A stretch of DNA of 64,000 nt from Diploscapter coronatus (lineage: Eukaryota; Nematoda; Chromadorea; Rhabditida; Rhabditidae), in contig OZ038422.1 in assembly GCA_964036155.1 (NCBI GenBank), positions 36,045,201 to 36,109,200 on the forward strand, in the 5' to 3' direction. Below, piece after piece: positions 25,801-36,480 of the stretch (position 1 is the stretch's first letter; the number at the start of each line of letters is the position of its first letter). Position numbers and translations under genes: made by a program. The notes below the pieces were generated by a model. That model made no database searches. It was not told the origin of the DNA and saw nothing but the letters and a program-made list of their open reading frames with translations.

Positions 25801-28800
25801 TGCGTAATATCAAATAGTCGTCAAAGTGCATTACTCGAACCGATGAAATGTCGTCTATTCGTTTGCAAAAGCAATCATTTTCACGCATCAACCTATTCTC
25901 CCTTTTATTTTGTCTGACGTAGTCGGTCATTGACAATAAAACTCTCGTTTGTCTCCAAAAAGATTTTTGCAGAGGGTGGAAGGAAGGAGTACTCGTGAGA
26001 GTAGCCATTATGCCTCTTCGTCTATGCGTCCTGTATCCCCCCTCGTCATGCCTCTCTCTGCAAGTCTTTTTCAAAGACAATGGACGAGTATCTCACCCGA
26101 ATTCTCTGGCAGAAATGGCGAGTGAGATGACTGCATCGAGTGTGGCCGCAGCTCGCATTGCACCTCGAATCAGACCTGCTATCGAGAGCACTTTCTTCTG
26201 CATTCTGAAGGAAAAAAATGAAGAACGTTTTTTTTGGGGATTTTAGAGTTTCATTCCCAAATTCTATCCTTTTATTAGAGATCATTCTTCGAAGCTCTTT
26301 CATTAACATGCAAACAATGCAATGAGATGTAAAATATATGGAGCAGAGTCTAGTATTCATAATATTTCCGTGCCATCGCAAATTCTCTCATCCTCGCGAT
26401 AATTGTCCGATTGTTAATAAAATGAATAAGTGTATGAGGTCCTTGACGAACCTGAGCATGATAGTGGTTTCCTTGTCGATGATCTGCAGCTTCACGTCGC
26501 CCAGCTGCTCATCCAATTCCGTCATTTTCTTGCTCTTCACTTGCACCGAGTCCTTCGTCTCGTAGATCACTTCCAATCTGGAAGGAGTCGATTTTCAAAG
26601 AATCTGCTAAAATATTCTTCCGATTAGTTTATCCTAAAAAATCAGACTATCGACACTTTTTGCTCACACAAAATGTCACTCGACATTGAAAATTTGAAAT
26701 GGTGTCGGAAGAATTCAAAATTTTTGAGGAATAATCGGGATATTCAAAATTTCCCATAAAAATAAAATACTTATTACTCGGGCATGGATTCGATTGGGTA
26801 GTCGAGGGGAAGAGCGGTGAGGTAGCCAATGAGTGGAATATAGCCGATTGAGCAGGACGGAGTTTGCAGACGTTTCTGCAAATTCAGATAATTTCAATTA
26901 CTACAATTTCTATATATTTTTTAATCTGTTAATTTTGTGAATTTTTATCTTTGCTGAAGATGAGAACACAAAATCTCCTCACCGCTTCTTCCATAGCAAT
27001 TCCCGTCAGAATTTCAGGCAGGTTGGCGTAGAGTTGCTTGGCTGAGGTTTCCCATTTCCTCCAAAAAAAAGGTAACAACAAAATTCTCACTTTTGTCGAG
27101 TTCAGGATCGACTCCTTCATTGATGACGATGCGATTTTCGACTCTCGACTCGGAAAAATCTATCTGAAAATAATATTCCTGTCGAGCTTAGAATTAAATT
27201 CTTTGTAAAACTTTTTCGAAACTCGGTCATTTTTCGAGATCGACTATTTACAAATTATTGGCTGCTCTTTTACCATTATAACATTTGTTTCCTACAAAAC
27301 GCAGAAAAGCCATAAAAGCTTCGTCTTTCAATAAACAAGTGAAGAAAAAATCATCAAATTCCTTGCCACAGTTCCCAGAATGACGGCGACCTCCGCGAGA
27401 TCCTCTGTAAAGACCTTTCCGATGTCTTCGAGCAACTCCAATTTCACGTTGTTCTCGTGCAGAATTCGACCGACGGTAATCAGGAAATAGAGCGTCTAAA
27501 ATGGAAATTTTTACCTTTCTAATAAAAACCCAAAACTCTTACATCGTAGAGATTCTTCCAGTGCTGAACAGTCGACGTGCCGGCACGAAATCGCTTCAAA
27601 ATCGCCTGCAAATTGAATTTCCATGAAAAATAACTTTGAAAATCATTTTGGGTATAGAAAAATAGGAAAGTGATATTTTATCTTCAAAAAGCTTACTCGA
27701 ACACTTTTGATTCGTCCAATACTAAAGAAGATCAGGGTTTAAAATTTTTGGCACTTCTATGACACTGACACTCCAGCGTCTGACGCTAACGCGACACTGA
27801 CACTGATACTCCAGTGTCAGTGTCGTTGACACACTGGATTGCCAGTATCAAAAATTTTAAGCCCTGGAGAAGATGTTGGAAGTGATGTCTGCGTAGCAGT
27901 CATGAGTGAAGAAGGAAACTGCCCTCTGTCGCTTGTGGAGGATCTCTCGATTCAGAATGGGATGCTCGAACCAATGTCTAAAGAAAATAGCAAATATTGA
28001 AGAAGATCATATATTTTAAAACTTGTCAAAAATGTAAAATCGATAACTCGTGAAACAGAATCACTGCATTTTAGCTTTGACCTATTTTGAATTTGAATGC
28101 CAAAGATTTCTTTACAAAATCGTACCTGAGCATAGCCCTGCCAGGAGTGGACTTGCACCTGTTGACGAGTCCGAACAGCGTGGCATTCTTCTTCAATTCG
28201 CCTGCCAGAATACTTCGATAACCAGCCTCTTGACGGCGAGTCGGTGCGAAAATATCCAGGGCCAGAAACGTGTTGCGGTCGATTTCCATCAATTCTTCAC
28301 TGCAATTAGTGTGATTATTGATGCCATTTTGTATCAAGATTCTCGAGAGGAATGCATTGGAAAAAGTTGATTACGAAATTTTAGCCTAGATTTTAAAGAG
28401 CCTCAACTTTCATATAGTTCAACAAATTCGAGAATATTACAAAATTAACGAACATAGTGGGCTTGTGAACTTCGCAGCTAAGCACTCTGAGCTTCTCTTG
28501 TAAGACTATTTATACAATGAAAGAATAAATGGTCGACGAGTGAGTATGGAATATGCACATTGAGTTGAAACGACATCTTTAAAATGCATAATAATGTACT
28601 CAGAAGGGAAAAATGCTTACAGAACGAGTGTTTTGACGACCCTGACGGGCGAGCGCACAGTGAGTGGTTCGTTCTGCACACCGATTCGAGTAGCGTCCAT
28701 GTAGCGAAGCAGAGCGCCAAAGGCACGGACCTACAAGATTACGAAAACTTCTGACATTTGAAATTTTATCTGTCGGAAATCATCTTCAAGGGAGAAAATA

Positions 28801-30781
28801 AGTGAAGATTCAAAAATGTCCGACCATATTCCTGGACTCCAAATCGATGCGAAACCGCGTGAGTGTCTGCAGCTTGTCGCTCGGCTCTTCGCTTTCAAAC
28901 AGTTCTTTGATTCGTTGCACGGCTTTCTCGTATTCTGCAATTTTCATAGTTCTGGATGAAAAGACTTCAACTAAGGACAATAGGGAATAAAGATGCAGGA
29001 ACTTCTTATTCAAAAATTTCGAAATTCAAAATTCATGCATATTCACTAAAATTGCCGATTCATTTTTCAAAAAATCGATTTTCTGTTAAAATATTGTAAA
29101 TTCTTACTGTAAGAGCTGCTGACGACAGTGACGAGTTTGGGCTTGGACCATTGCTGGTCGTCGTCGATGTCGTCTGCTTCGTCATCCTCCCCATTCTGCC
29201 CATGCTCCTCTCCTTCAACTTCCATTCCTTCCTCTCCATTTTCATCGTTCGCTCGCAGAGAGCAGCTCCGATTAAATGCGGCCGGGTCGAGTCTCTCACC
29301 GCTTTCCCCGCCTATTTCATTCGTGTCTGGCTGTCCTGAAATGTTTCTTTATTCCAGCTTGAATCTAAAATTCATTTAAAATGCTGTATTCGTCGGTGGT
29401 TCATTTTCTTATTGCTCTGCATTTCCTGCGCTTCCTAAACTCCTATACGCCACCAAATACAGGGAGCAGAAGGAGGAGAAGCTACCCTACCAGATTCGTG
29501 TCCTCGGGGCCCCGATGATTCATATTTTCTGCTTATAAACCTCTAGCATTAACGAAATAGTTAATAGAAGAAAGATAGGAATATTAATTAAATTCTGATC
29601 GACGAAATAAGAAATATGAATGAGAAAGGAAAATTGTTTCGATGATTTTAAGGAAAATAATTAAGAAAAGTATTTCTTTAAAATTTCTATCCGATTAGTC
29701 TATCAAAATTAGGCTAAATTAAAGGGAGTTCAAAATACCTGCATTATGATCGTCACCTTCCTCTTCCCCAGTTTCTCCAGTGGTGATGAATTCGTTCGTT
29801 CTTTCTGAAGGCAGAGTGCTGTCCTCTCCCATTGCATATGTGCCATCCAAGTCCACTGGCTCATCGCTGACTCAAATAAACATTTCCTTTCTCCATTAGG
29901 CTCCTAGCAACTTTCAAATCTTCCTGTGTTTTTGGCTAAATTCTTCAAAAATTGATCTGATTTTCATAAAGTTGAAAAGAAGATGCAAAACTGTGTTTTG
30001 AAAATATCTTACAATTCCTGACGAGCCATCTCAGGAGATTCAAGTCCTGACTTCTGCAGGCCAGAATCATGGTCGGACGAGTTTGCACGATCACTAAAAC
30101 CAGATTCTAGCAAGAAAATAATTAGTTTCACAAAAAATCGTCGTTTGGATGAAAAATTAGAACAGAAGACTTTTCAAAAACTAGGAATTTCTTACATGAT
30201 TCAATTAGTCTGAAATCAGGAGATTCGGAGCAGTCGCGCAGAAGTTGGATTGTCGCGGTCAGCTGGTCGTAGACTGCCGCACCGAAATGACCTCCGCTGA
30301 AATAAGAATCTTCCTTTAAAAGGAAACCTTATAATGGGAGATTTGTATTTCTACCAAGCAGAAAATTATCATATATGGTTAGAGAAATATCTTGAAAACC
30401 TCAAAGAGTTTGCTGAGTAAAAATAATGGAATTTCCATTTTTCAAAATTGTTTAATTCATAGTTCGCAGGTTTTTTTTTGTTAGAAAACAGTATGACCCA
30501 GAAATAAAAGACCCGCGAGCTATGAACTAAGCCTTTCGAAATTAACTAATTAAAAAAGAATTGTTTGTAAGATAAAATAATGCGTACTTGTACGAAATGG
30601 CTAGAAGAATGTGCTCTCCTTCTTGGTCCACTGCACGTTCCGCTCGTCTGTGCTCTGCAGCCTCTGTCCTTTCTGCTTCCCTTCGCTCTTTTTCCTTCTT
30701 CACTTCTACCATTTCTTCTTCTTCTTCATCATCACCAATATTCTCCGTTTCGACCTCTCCTCGGTCTGAAGGTTCGCCCAT
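22861..30781 (-). CDS. msh-5: MSH5, meiotic MutS homologue (one exon split by a MITE)
   Basis: MSH5 with MSH4 stabilises crossover intermediates in meiosis. About 25 exons (30781-30588, 30296-30196, 30093-30013, 29870-29739, 29335-29108, 28934-28825, 28730-28621, 28299-28126, the split exon, 27605-27543, 27495-27370, 27163-27091, 27041-26983, 26875-26778, 26577-26452, 26204-26097, 25622-25506, 25391-25316, 25271-25122, 24932-24858, 24639-24496, 23870-23776, 23622-23580, 23355-23246, 22960-22861) would encode 943 residues if the 134-bp insert and one target duplication were absent. Matches to human MSH5 run end to end: VRAFGALLRY, NATLFGLVNRC, Walker A GPNSCGKT, IGSFVPAE, STFAIDLNQ, Walker B VIIDEFGKGT. 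The N-terminus (MGEPSD, then an E/K-rich run) and a segment in exons 4-5 are acidic and absent from human MSH5. The split exon (27697-27732 plus 27867-27977) carries a MITE that adds a stop; I find no splice that removes it in frame. Confidence 0.88.
24369..24483. repeat. Hairpin repeat in an MSH5 intron (core family)
   Basis: Imperfect inverted arms: the left carries ACATGAAATGAGATAGTGTG at 24382-24401, the right (about 24440-24483) returns a related sequence in reverse complement. The core matches repeats at about 32266, 34300, 37180, 40270 and 48601-48681. It lies within the intron between MSH5 exons 23870 and 24496, touching the exon edge at its right arm. Confidence 0.5.
27733..27866. 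mobile_element. hAT-type MITE inserted in an MSH5 coding exon
   Basis: A 134-bp non-autonomous element bounded by CAGGGTTTAAAATTTTTG and the complementary end ...AAAAATTTTAAGCCCTG. The interior is rich in repeated GTGTCAGTGTC units in both orientations. It is flanked by 8-bp near-identical duplications, AAGAAGAT at 27725-27732 and GAGAAGAT at 27867-27874 (7 of 8). CAGGG termini and 8-bp duplications are hallmarks of hAT transposons (family knowledge). No transposase is encoded. It lies in the middle of an MSH5 exon that otherwise aligns without a gap to human MSH5. Confidence 0.8.
30452..30537. repeat. Hairpin repeat family B, copy 1
   Basis: An imperfect palindrome with arms TTCATAGTTCGCAGGTTTTT on the left and, reverse-complemented, GGCTTAGTTCATAGCTCGCG on the right. 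The same element, in the other orientation, occurs at 44543-44619, including the internal AGTATGAC(C/T)CAGA. It lies in the first MSH5 intron. Confidence 0.6.
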
Positions 30782-31318
30782 TTAAATTCCTGAAATGCGA
30801 AAATAGGTGGATTTTCATAAAACTCGAGATGATCAGAATGGAGAGGAAAATTCAGGGACTTCAAACAATTAATGACGAAAACAAAGGCAAAATAATCGAT
30901 ATTCGGCAATAAAATGGGCGAAAAACACTAATTTTGAATGTGTCACTTTATCTCAGCAGTTCTGGCGCTTTATGTTTTCATATCGAACTTTTTCTCCTTA
31001 ATTTATTTTCCGGCTTATTTTTCATCTTTAGCTGTTTCAATTTCGAAGAAAATGCCAAATTTCATTCTCCCCTTTTCTGATGCGAATCGGGCAATTACTA
31101 AATGGGCGGAGTGTGTCTGTTCTACAATATTCCTTTCAAATTTCACCCTCTCGCCTATCTTTAATTATTAGAACCTCGCTATTTGGTAATTGGCTGTGAA
31201 TCGCCTTGTATCTTCTTGCCTCACAAGTCGCTCTTCGTGAAATTCGCCCTCGAATTCCACTTCTTCGCGAAAATTCCCGTTTTTCTTCCTAAATCGTTGT
31301 GTTAAGCATCTGTGCAGC
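30782..31318. promoter_or_regulatory. Shared upstream region of two divergent genes
   Basis: MSH5 starts leftward at 30781 and the four-helix membrane gene starts rightward at 31319, so these 537 bases must hold both promoters. No specific motif can be assigned. Inferred from gene layout only. Confidence 0.45.
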
Positions 31319-33331
31319 ATGCCGGTCACGCACGCTTCGACTCCCTGGGCTGTGACAGGCCGTTTGGCGAGGAACGAGCCAGACATCGTCTTCGGTGGAT
31401 TCCAAGCCAAGGTTGGTTTGCAGAAATTCATAATTGTTGGGAGAAACATGCCGCGGATATGATGATTGAACTTTCGATTTCGGTGAAAAATGCTTAGATT
31501 TTGTAGGAATTTCGGAAATCAACCTGCTAGCAAGGGTTCGAGTTGAGTTTGAGTTCAACTCTCGAAAATTTAGCGAGTTGGGAAATTTTAGGATTTTCAA
31601 AACCTCTGATTTGAGATCACTGATTATTAGAGATTAGTATTTCATTTTCCAAGCACTGATTCTGTTTTTTGAGAACTGGTGCAACGTCCTGCTGATTACC
31701 TATGTGGCCCTGCTGACCCACTTCCTGTACTCGGCCTCGACTACCCCGCTAACCGCCCTCGAGTATCGTATTGCACTGGGCGTGTCTCTCATCAGTCTGT
31801 CCTTCCTGCTCCTGGCTGCGATCGGTCTTCGATCCAATCGCTCGTTCGCCCTCGTTCCTCTCTTCACTCTGCAGACTACCGCTCTGTTCTTCTTCGGATT
31901 GACCTGGGGCCACACCACTTTCGTGCTCATCAAGCAGCAGGATAAATCCTGGCCAAATGGTTAGTGCGTCAGGCTTTCTTACCCGTTCCCATGAAAAATT
32001 AGAAATGCGACAACATTTTAGGGAAAATTGACAAAATTTAGAAAATGACATAAAAAAAATGAAAGTGAGGTTGTCTGTCGCCTTCAAATTATTCTCATCT
32101 TCAATATTCATTTCAGCGCGTCTTCTGCTTATGATCCTGTACGAGCTCCTTCTGCTGGGTCTGCACCTGTTCTGCATGCATCTCGTCTACGTCGTCATCA
32201 AGGCCCTCTACAGCTTCGAGGTCTTTCATCTGAAGCAGACTTGCAACTTTCAAAACCGCGGTTAACCACATGAAACGAGAGTCTTTCGATAAGTGAAAAG
32301 AAGCATGTTTTTCTGGCTCACTGTAGTTACCACCCTTATTTCTGAAAAAAAAATGATGGAGAAGGGAAAAACTGATGGTATCGTGCTCACCGCTAGAATT
32401 CGGTGTTATGCAAAAGGAGCGTTTTCCCCTTTTTCCCAATAAAAGATGGAACATCCATTTCTCACTGGAGTACGCTCTTCACAACGCCAAATTCTAGTGG
32501 CAAGCACGATAACTCCAAGAGGATAATGTTTCTAATCTATCGACAGACACTATCTTGCTTGATGCATATAACCATGATTTGAAAAGTTGTAAGTCTGCTT
32601 GGAAGTGACGGGAAATGATTAATAGATTGTTGATGGATGAATCGTTCAGAAGATGCCGACCGTGAAGGCCCCAATGCGTCGCTGCTCGATTCCTGGCTTC
32701 CTCAGCGAGTTGAACGAGGAGAGCAACGAGGACAAAATCGTCTTTGAGAAGTCAGTCAACAGTAAACTGTCGATTGTATCATTGGTCAATTTAAGCGAAT
32801 GTTCATGTGTCGAAAAATGACTAGAAGAGCCGAGAGACAGGAAATTGTGTACCAATCTTTCCATTGTTCCCCGCTGACTTTCTCTGGTACTCTGCCTCCC
32901 TCTTTGTGCATAGTTCAGACGCGCATTTCTTGCAAAGCGCGCTTTAACACACCAACTTTCACCTAATTTGACCGATACAATAGTAGGAAATCTTGGAAAA
33001 ATTAAAGACATTTGATTTTTTCTGATCAAGAATGAGCATAGATCTAATTCCAAAAATGTGTCTATTTTTTCGAATCTTAATTTAGGCAAAAACACTTTTC
33101 GGGAATTTAAAATTTGTATTGACTTTTGCATTAGCAATCTGAACTAAAATGAGCACCTCAAAGTTTCGTTGGGTGAAATTTCTCGGAATATAAACTCAAG
33201 TCCTAACTTCAATTGAAGATAATCGCTTGATTTGTAGAGCGCCCGATGCTCCAAAGAAGCTAGTTGTGGAAGCGACTTCGTTCGCGACCCCGATCCCCCC
33301 ACAGCAGATGGGTGGCAAGTTGGATGTCTGA
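31319..33331 (+). CDS. Four-helix membrane protein, two possible C-termini
   Basis: Exons 31319-31411, 31674-31959 and 32117-32265 encode 175 residues. After a short soluble N-terminus (MPVTHASTPWAV) come four hydrophobic helices: CNVLLITYVALLTHFLY, YRIALGVSLISLSFLLLAA, LVPLFTLQTTALFFFG and RLLLMILYELLLLGLHLF. With a donor at 32221 inside exon 3 the frame instead continues through 32650-32750 and 33238-33331, giving 225 residues with a polar, proline-containing tail ending QQMGGKLDV. Both versions sum to whole codons, so alternative ends are likely. Codon use is more GC-rich than in neighbours, suggesting higher expression. I do not recognise the family. The 3' end of the short version overlaps a repeat (TTAACCACATGAAA). 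The first acceptor is unusual (TTTTTTGAG). Confidence 0.65.
32263..32345. repeat. Two dispersed repeat motifs back to back
   Basis: TTAACCACATGAAACGAGA at 32263-32281 is shared with 24375-24393 (one mismatch). GGCTCACTGTAGTTACCACC starting at 32315 is shared exactly with the motif beginning at 53023. Both are outside clear coding sequence apart from the stop codon of the short form of the membrane protein. Confidence 0.5.
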
Positions 33332-33589
33332 TCGGGCAAAGAGAGCAGACCGAGAAGTGCAGCTGCAGACATGTTTCCCACACTCGGACATTTGAATACT
33401 CAGTAAATCTAAACTTTCGAATTTCTAAGAATTAATATGGAGAGAGTAGGGCTACAGTGAGATGGGATAAATTTGATATAAAAATGATTAGCACATCGGG
33501 CTGCACATACTTTTTCAATCTGCAGGATATTCAAAAAGCTCACAGTATTCCACTCATTCCTGTTTCATTCTGTATAATTCTCCATTCAC

Positions 33590-33796
33590 CAGGGCTTAAA
33601 AATTTTGATACTGGCACGTTAAACATGACAGCGCGAAGAAAGGAGAAATAACATGGAAAAACGCGGTGGAAGACAACGAGAAAAAACAAGGAAAACATTC
33701 TCTTCTCTCGTTGTCTGCTACCGCGCTTTTCCACGCTATTTCTCCTTTCTTCGCGCTGGCATGTTTAACGTGCCAGTATCAAAAATTAAAACCCTG
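33590..33796. mobile_element. hAT-type MITE, nearly perfect long palindrome
   Basis: A 207-bp element beginning CAGGGCTTAAAAATTTTG and ending with the complementary AATTAAAACCCTG. Both arms, about 100 bases each, mirror one another almost completely (GATACTGGCACGTTAAACAT and onward). It is flanked by CCATTCAC at 33582-33589 and CTATTCAC at 33797-33804 (7 of 8). Termini and GATACTGGCA are shared with one end of the MSH5 insert at 27733, so both belong to one family with different interiors. Confidence 0.8.
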
Positions 33797-34240
33797 CTAT
33801 TCACATTTGTCTGTATGTTTTACCATATTTCCTACTGTGATTTTATCGATTCGAATTCGTGATTGAATTCTCCCAAACCATCTATCAATTTTGACAATTT
33901 GAAATTTTCATTTTATTGAAACTTTTCTCTTTTCTTGTGCAATTGTAAGCGGGTACAGATGTTTGAAATTTGCAATGAATTTTTATCATCCAATTCTTTT
34001 TCGTAAGTTTTCGAATTCATTTGGTTGAATCCAGAATCTATAGATAGGTTATCTTCCAGGTTTAGAAACTGATAAATGGAAATGAAGTTAAGCTTCAGAT
34101 CATCAAATATCGTTGACTCTTCTTCCACAAGAAGTCATCTTGGCTGGTGGATCGAGTTTGTGCATTATCGAGAAAAAGTTGGTCCAATTTTTTATTGCTC
34201 TGGATTTGCAGGTACGATGTCGAAATTTTTCCGAGACTAT

Positions 34241-34338
34241 TTGGAAACCTCAGATCACGTGAAATAGGATGAAAGGATGGTAGCGAAAGATTCTTTTGCC
34301 CCACTATTTCGCATACTTTGAGGGCTTGAGGTTCCCAA
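34241..34338. repeat. Hairpin repeat (core family)
   Basis: Left arm TTGGAAACCTCA...GAAATAGG; right arm, read in reverse complement, TTGGGAACCTCAAG...GCGAAATAGTGG. The core GCGAAATAGTG is shared with other hairpins in the window. Confidence 0.5.
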
Positions 34339-34913
34339 GTTACCATGAAACATTTCGAACTTCCTTGTTTTATGAAAGGTCTGAATTCGAAAATATCTCT
34401 CATTTTATCAGTTACGAATTTGCAAAACAATCCAGTTTTTTCCTTTATTTTATTCGTTTCTTTCTTGTTGTTTTATAATTTTGTTTGTGAAAGATGAATA
34501 ATATTTCATATGATAAGTGCAGATTCATTCATGTCATTCGGGATGTGTTGCAGAGCTGTGCATATCTGTTCGGAAATGAGCAGTCATGATTTTGATAATT
34601 CAGCAAAATGCAACTATCTGTAAAAGAATAATAATAAATCAGGCAAATGATAAATCTTAACCAAAAATGAACCATTTGGGGGCTTTATCAGCTGAAGTGC
34701 GCATTGTTTTGACTCTGCACAGGAAACGACGTCTATTATCACGATTGAATTTGTCCGAGACTCCTCCTCCTTCCTGTCGTTAATGAATAAATATTCGAGA
34801 GTTTCCATTTCATAGAACCTTGTCTGTCATAATAGTCGGCTGCTTTATTTTATTAAGTTTCTGAATTTCACGAGTTTCACTGTTAAAAATTCGTATCATG
34901 CAAGAATTTCAGA

Positions 34914-35803
34914 ATGCAATGCAACGTTTTTCTCTCCTTGATATTCGTGCTTCCAATTCGAGAGGCATACAGTAGCCCTCTGCCTGATAACGAATTATCC
35001 TGTTCGAATTTCGAGCCGACGTTTGATCGACCTGATCTTAACCAGTACTTCACTTGTTTGGATGGAAAGATATATATGATCGGTGGGTGAGACATGATAA
35101 ATAATAATGATTCTGAGATCGTCGCATTTGCAGAAAAAGAAATACATTTTATGGCATTCATGCATTATTTTACTAAGTGAAATGATGCATTCGAGATTTG
35201 ATTCTTCTTTCTATCTCATTCTTTCGTAATCAGTAAATTTCAGCAGTCTCATGAAACAATCAGTTTTTTTCCCTGCCAAAACTTCTATTTATTAATATTT
35301 ATTCAGTGGTGGTATTCATCTACCCCATTTCTTGCAGAAAAACAAGTTTCCCCACGACCTCTATTTTTCCCCCCTCGAACTTTGAGTTTTACCTCGAGGG
35401 AGGACAGTTTTTCCGCGATCCTCGAGGGTCAGTTCACGGGAAAAGGGGAGGAGAATGCCACCACAGACTTTAAAATGGGTTTTAATTTCAAGGGTGCTTA
35501 TTCCCATCCGAGGTCGATCCATTCGACAAATTGAGCAGAAGACGCTTCACATTTGGCCGGACTTACGATGACGAGGAGAATCTTATTAGATACACTTGCA
35601 CTCGAAAGGGCGAAATCATTCCAATCGGTAAACGATTTGACTGGATCAGAGATTTGAGAAAATAATTCATAGGGTGTATTATTCCGAAGAAGGGAAGAGA
35701 CGGATATCAATTCATGAGCCTAGATGAAATAATGGCGCTTTCGAGCGAATCGAGTCTGCTTTGCACTGCCAAAGGAGTTGTCTTTCGCCAATCATCTCAA
35801 TGA
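34914..35803 (+). CDS. Secreted protein with MIG-18-type fibronectin-I-like repeats
   Basis: Exons 34914-35082, 35493-35627 and 35673-35803 give 144 residues, phase 1 at both junctions. An N-terminal signal sequence (MQCNVFLSLIFVLPIREAYS) is followed by cysteine modules that straddle the introns: YFTCLDGKIYMIGCLFP, YTCTRKGEIIPIGCIIP and a final LLCTAKGVVF. The pattern C-x2-G-x-I-x3-GC fits the fibronectin type I-like domain of nematode MIG-18-like secreted proteins (family knowledge), which work in the extracellular matrix during gonadal cell migration. Each intron falls at the same place within the repeat, as if the gene grew by exon duplication. The second acceptor is TTTCAAG rather than CAG. 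Role in this species is inferred from the family only. Confidence 0.75.
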
Positions 35804-36117
35804 TTTTCTTTCAGTTGTTATTTTTATATTGTAATCATCCCAGTATTTGTAAACAAACAATAAGTTATCGTTTTTCTGATTTTATGAAATTCTCTTTTAT
35901 GATTCCGAATTCCAAGTATTTCATGATCATGTGAAGGCTAATGAAAACGTGTGTTTATCATTCAATGCTAACATTGTCTTCTTGTGTTGTTTGAGTGTGC
36001 TTTCAACAATTGAACAATACAATATGTATGGCGAAAATGGTTTTATTTGAACTTCAGGAAATATTTTAAGATCTACCATCTATGAATATCTTAGGGCAGC
36101 TATGCTATGGAAGGTGT
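35804..36117. other. Convergent spacer
   Basis: Short AT-rich gap between two convergent 3' ends; no feature recognised. Confidence 0.4.
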
Positions 36118-36480
36118 TCAGTAGTAGCTGTAGTAGTCCTTCTTGGACGAATAGTCCGAATAACCATAGTATGGCTTCGAGTAGTAGTAGTCTTTCTTCT
36201 GCAAACGTATCTTTAGTTTGAAGTTCATTGTCTCAATGACTGACCTCATATCCGTAGGATTTCGAGTAGTATTTCTTCGGGGAATAGTACTTCTTGGGGG
36301 TGTAGCTGTATTTATCGTAACCGTACCCATAGTCCTTTTGGTAGTAGTCCTTCTAAAATCATTAATTCAAGAATAGAATATCGAGTCTGGGTCTGTAATG
36401 TTTACGTGGTAGTAGCTGGCTTCTACGATGAGGGCGAGAGATGCAACGAGGCAGGCGATGAGAACGAACAGCTTGGCCAT
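36118..36480 (-). CDS. Tyrosine/lysine-rich secreted peptide
   Basis: Three exons, 36480-36406, 36352-36245 and 36198-36118, all phase 0, encode 87 residues. Exon 1 is a textbook signal peptide (MAKLFVLIACLVASLALIVEA). The mature part is built almost only of Y, K, S, G, D and P, with loose repeats such as PKKYYSPKKYYSKS, KKDYYYSKPYYGYS and SSKKDYYSYY. Such composition is seen in nematode cuticle-associated, glue-like or antimicrobial glycine/tyrosine-rich peptides; none can be chosen. Tyrosines could be cross-linked by peroxidases in a matrix (inference). Strong codon bias towards GC-ending codons suggests high expression. Confidence 0.75.

Larger units (their letters stand above)
33332..34913. 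other. Intergenic region carrying a MITE and a hairpin repeat
   Basis: No gene is supported. The region holds the 207-bp hAT-type MITE at 33590-33796 and a hairpin at 34241-34338. The rest is AT-rich and presumably includes the promoter of the secreted gene at 34914. Confidence 0.5.

Noticed and set aside
25796..26080. Open frame containing TSTPSFHPLQ that resembles an MSH5 segment
   Set aside because: Exon 25506-25622 carries the true homologous block (AEHPLARL) and joins in phase directly to 26097-26204; this stretch is intron.
26976..27163. Apparent frameshift between two MSH5 exons
   Set aside because: Using the acceptor ending CCTCAG (exon starts at 27041) restores phase and gives a gap-free match to human MSH5.
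27697..27977. MITE acting as a normal intron in MSH5
   Set aside because: No GT or in-phase GC donor exists between the preceding codons and the stop codon; only the acceptor side looks usable.
32646..33137. 163-residue open frame on the minus strand
   Set aside because: Lies antisense to an in-phase exon of the membrane-protein gene and through its intron; composition not protein-like.
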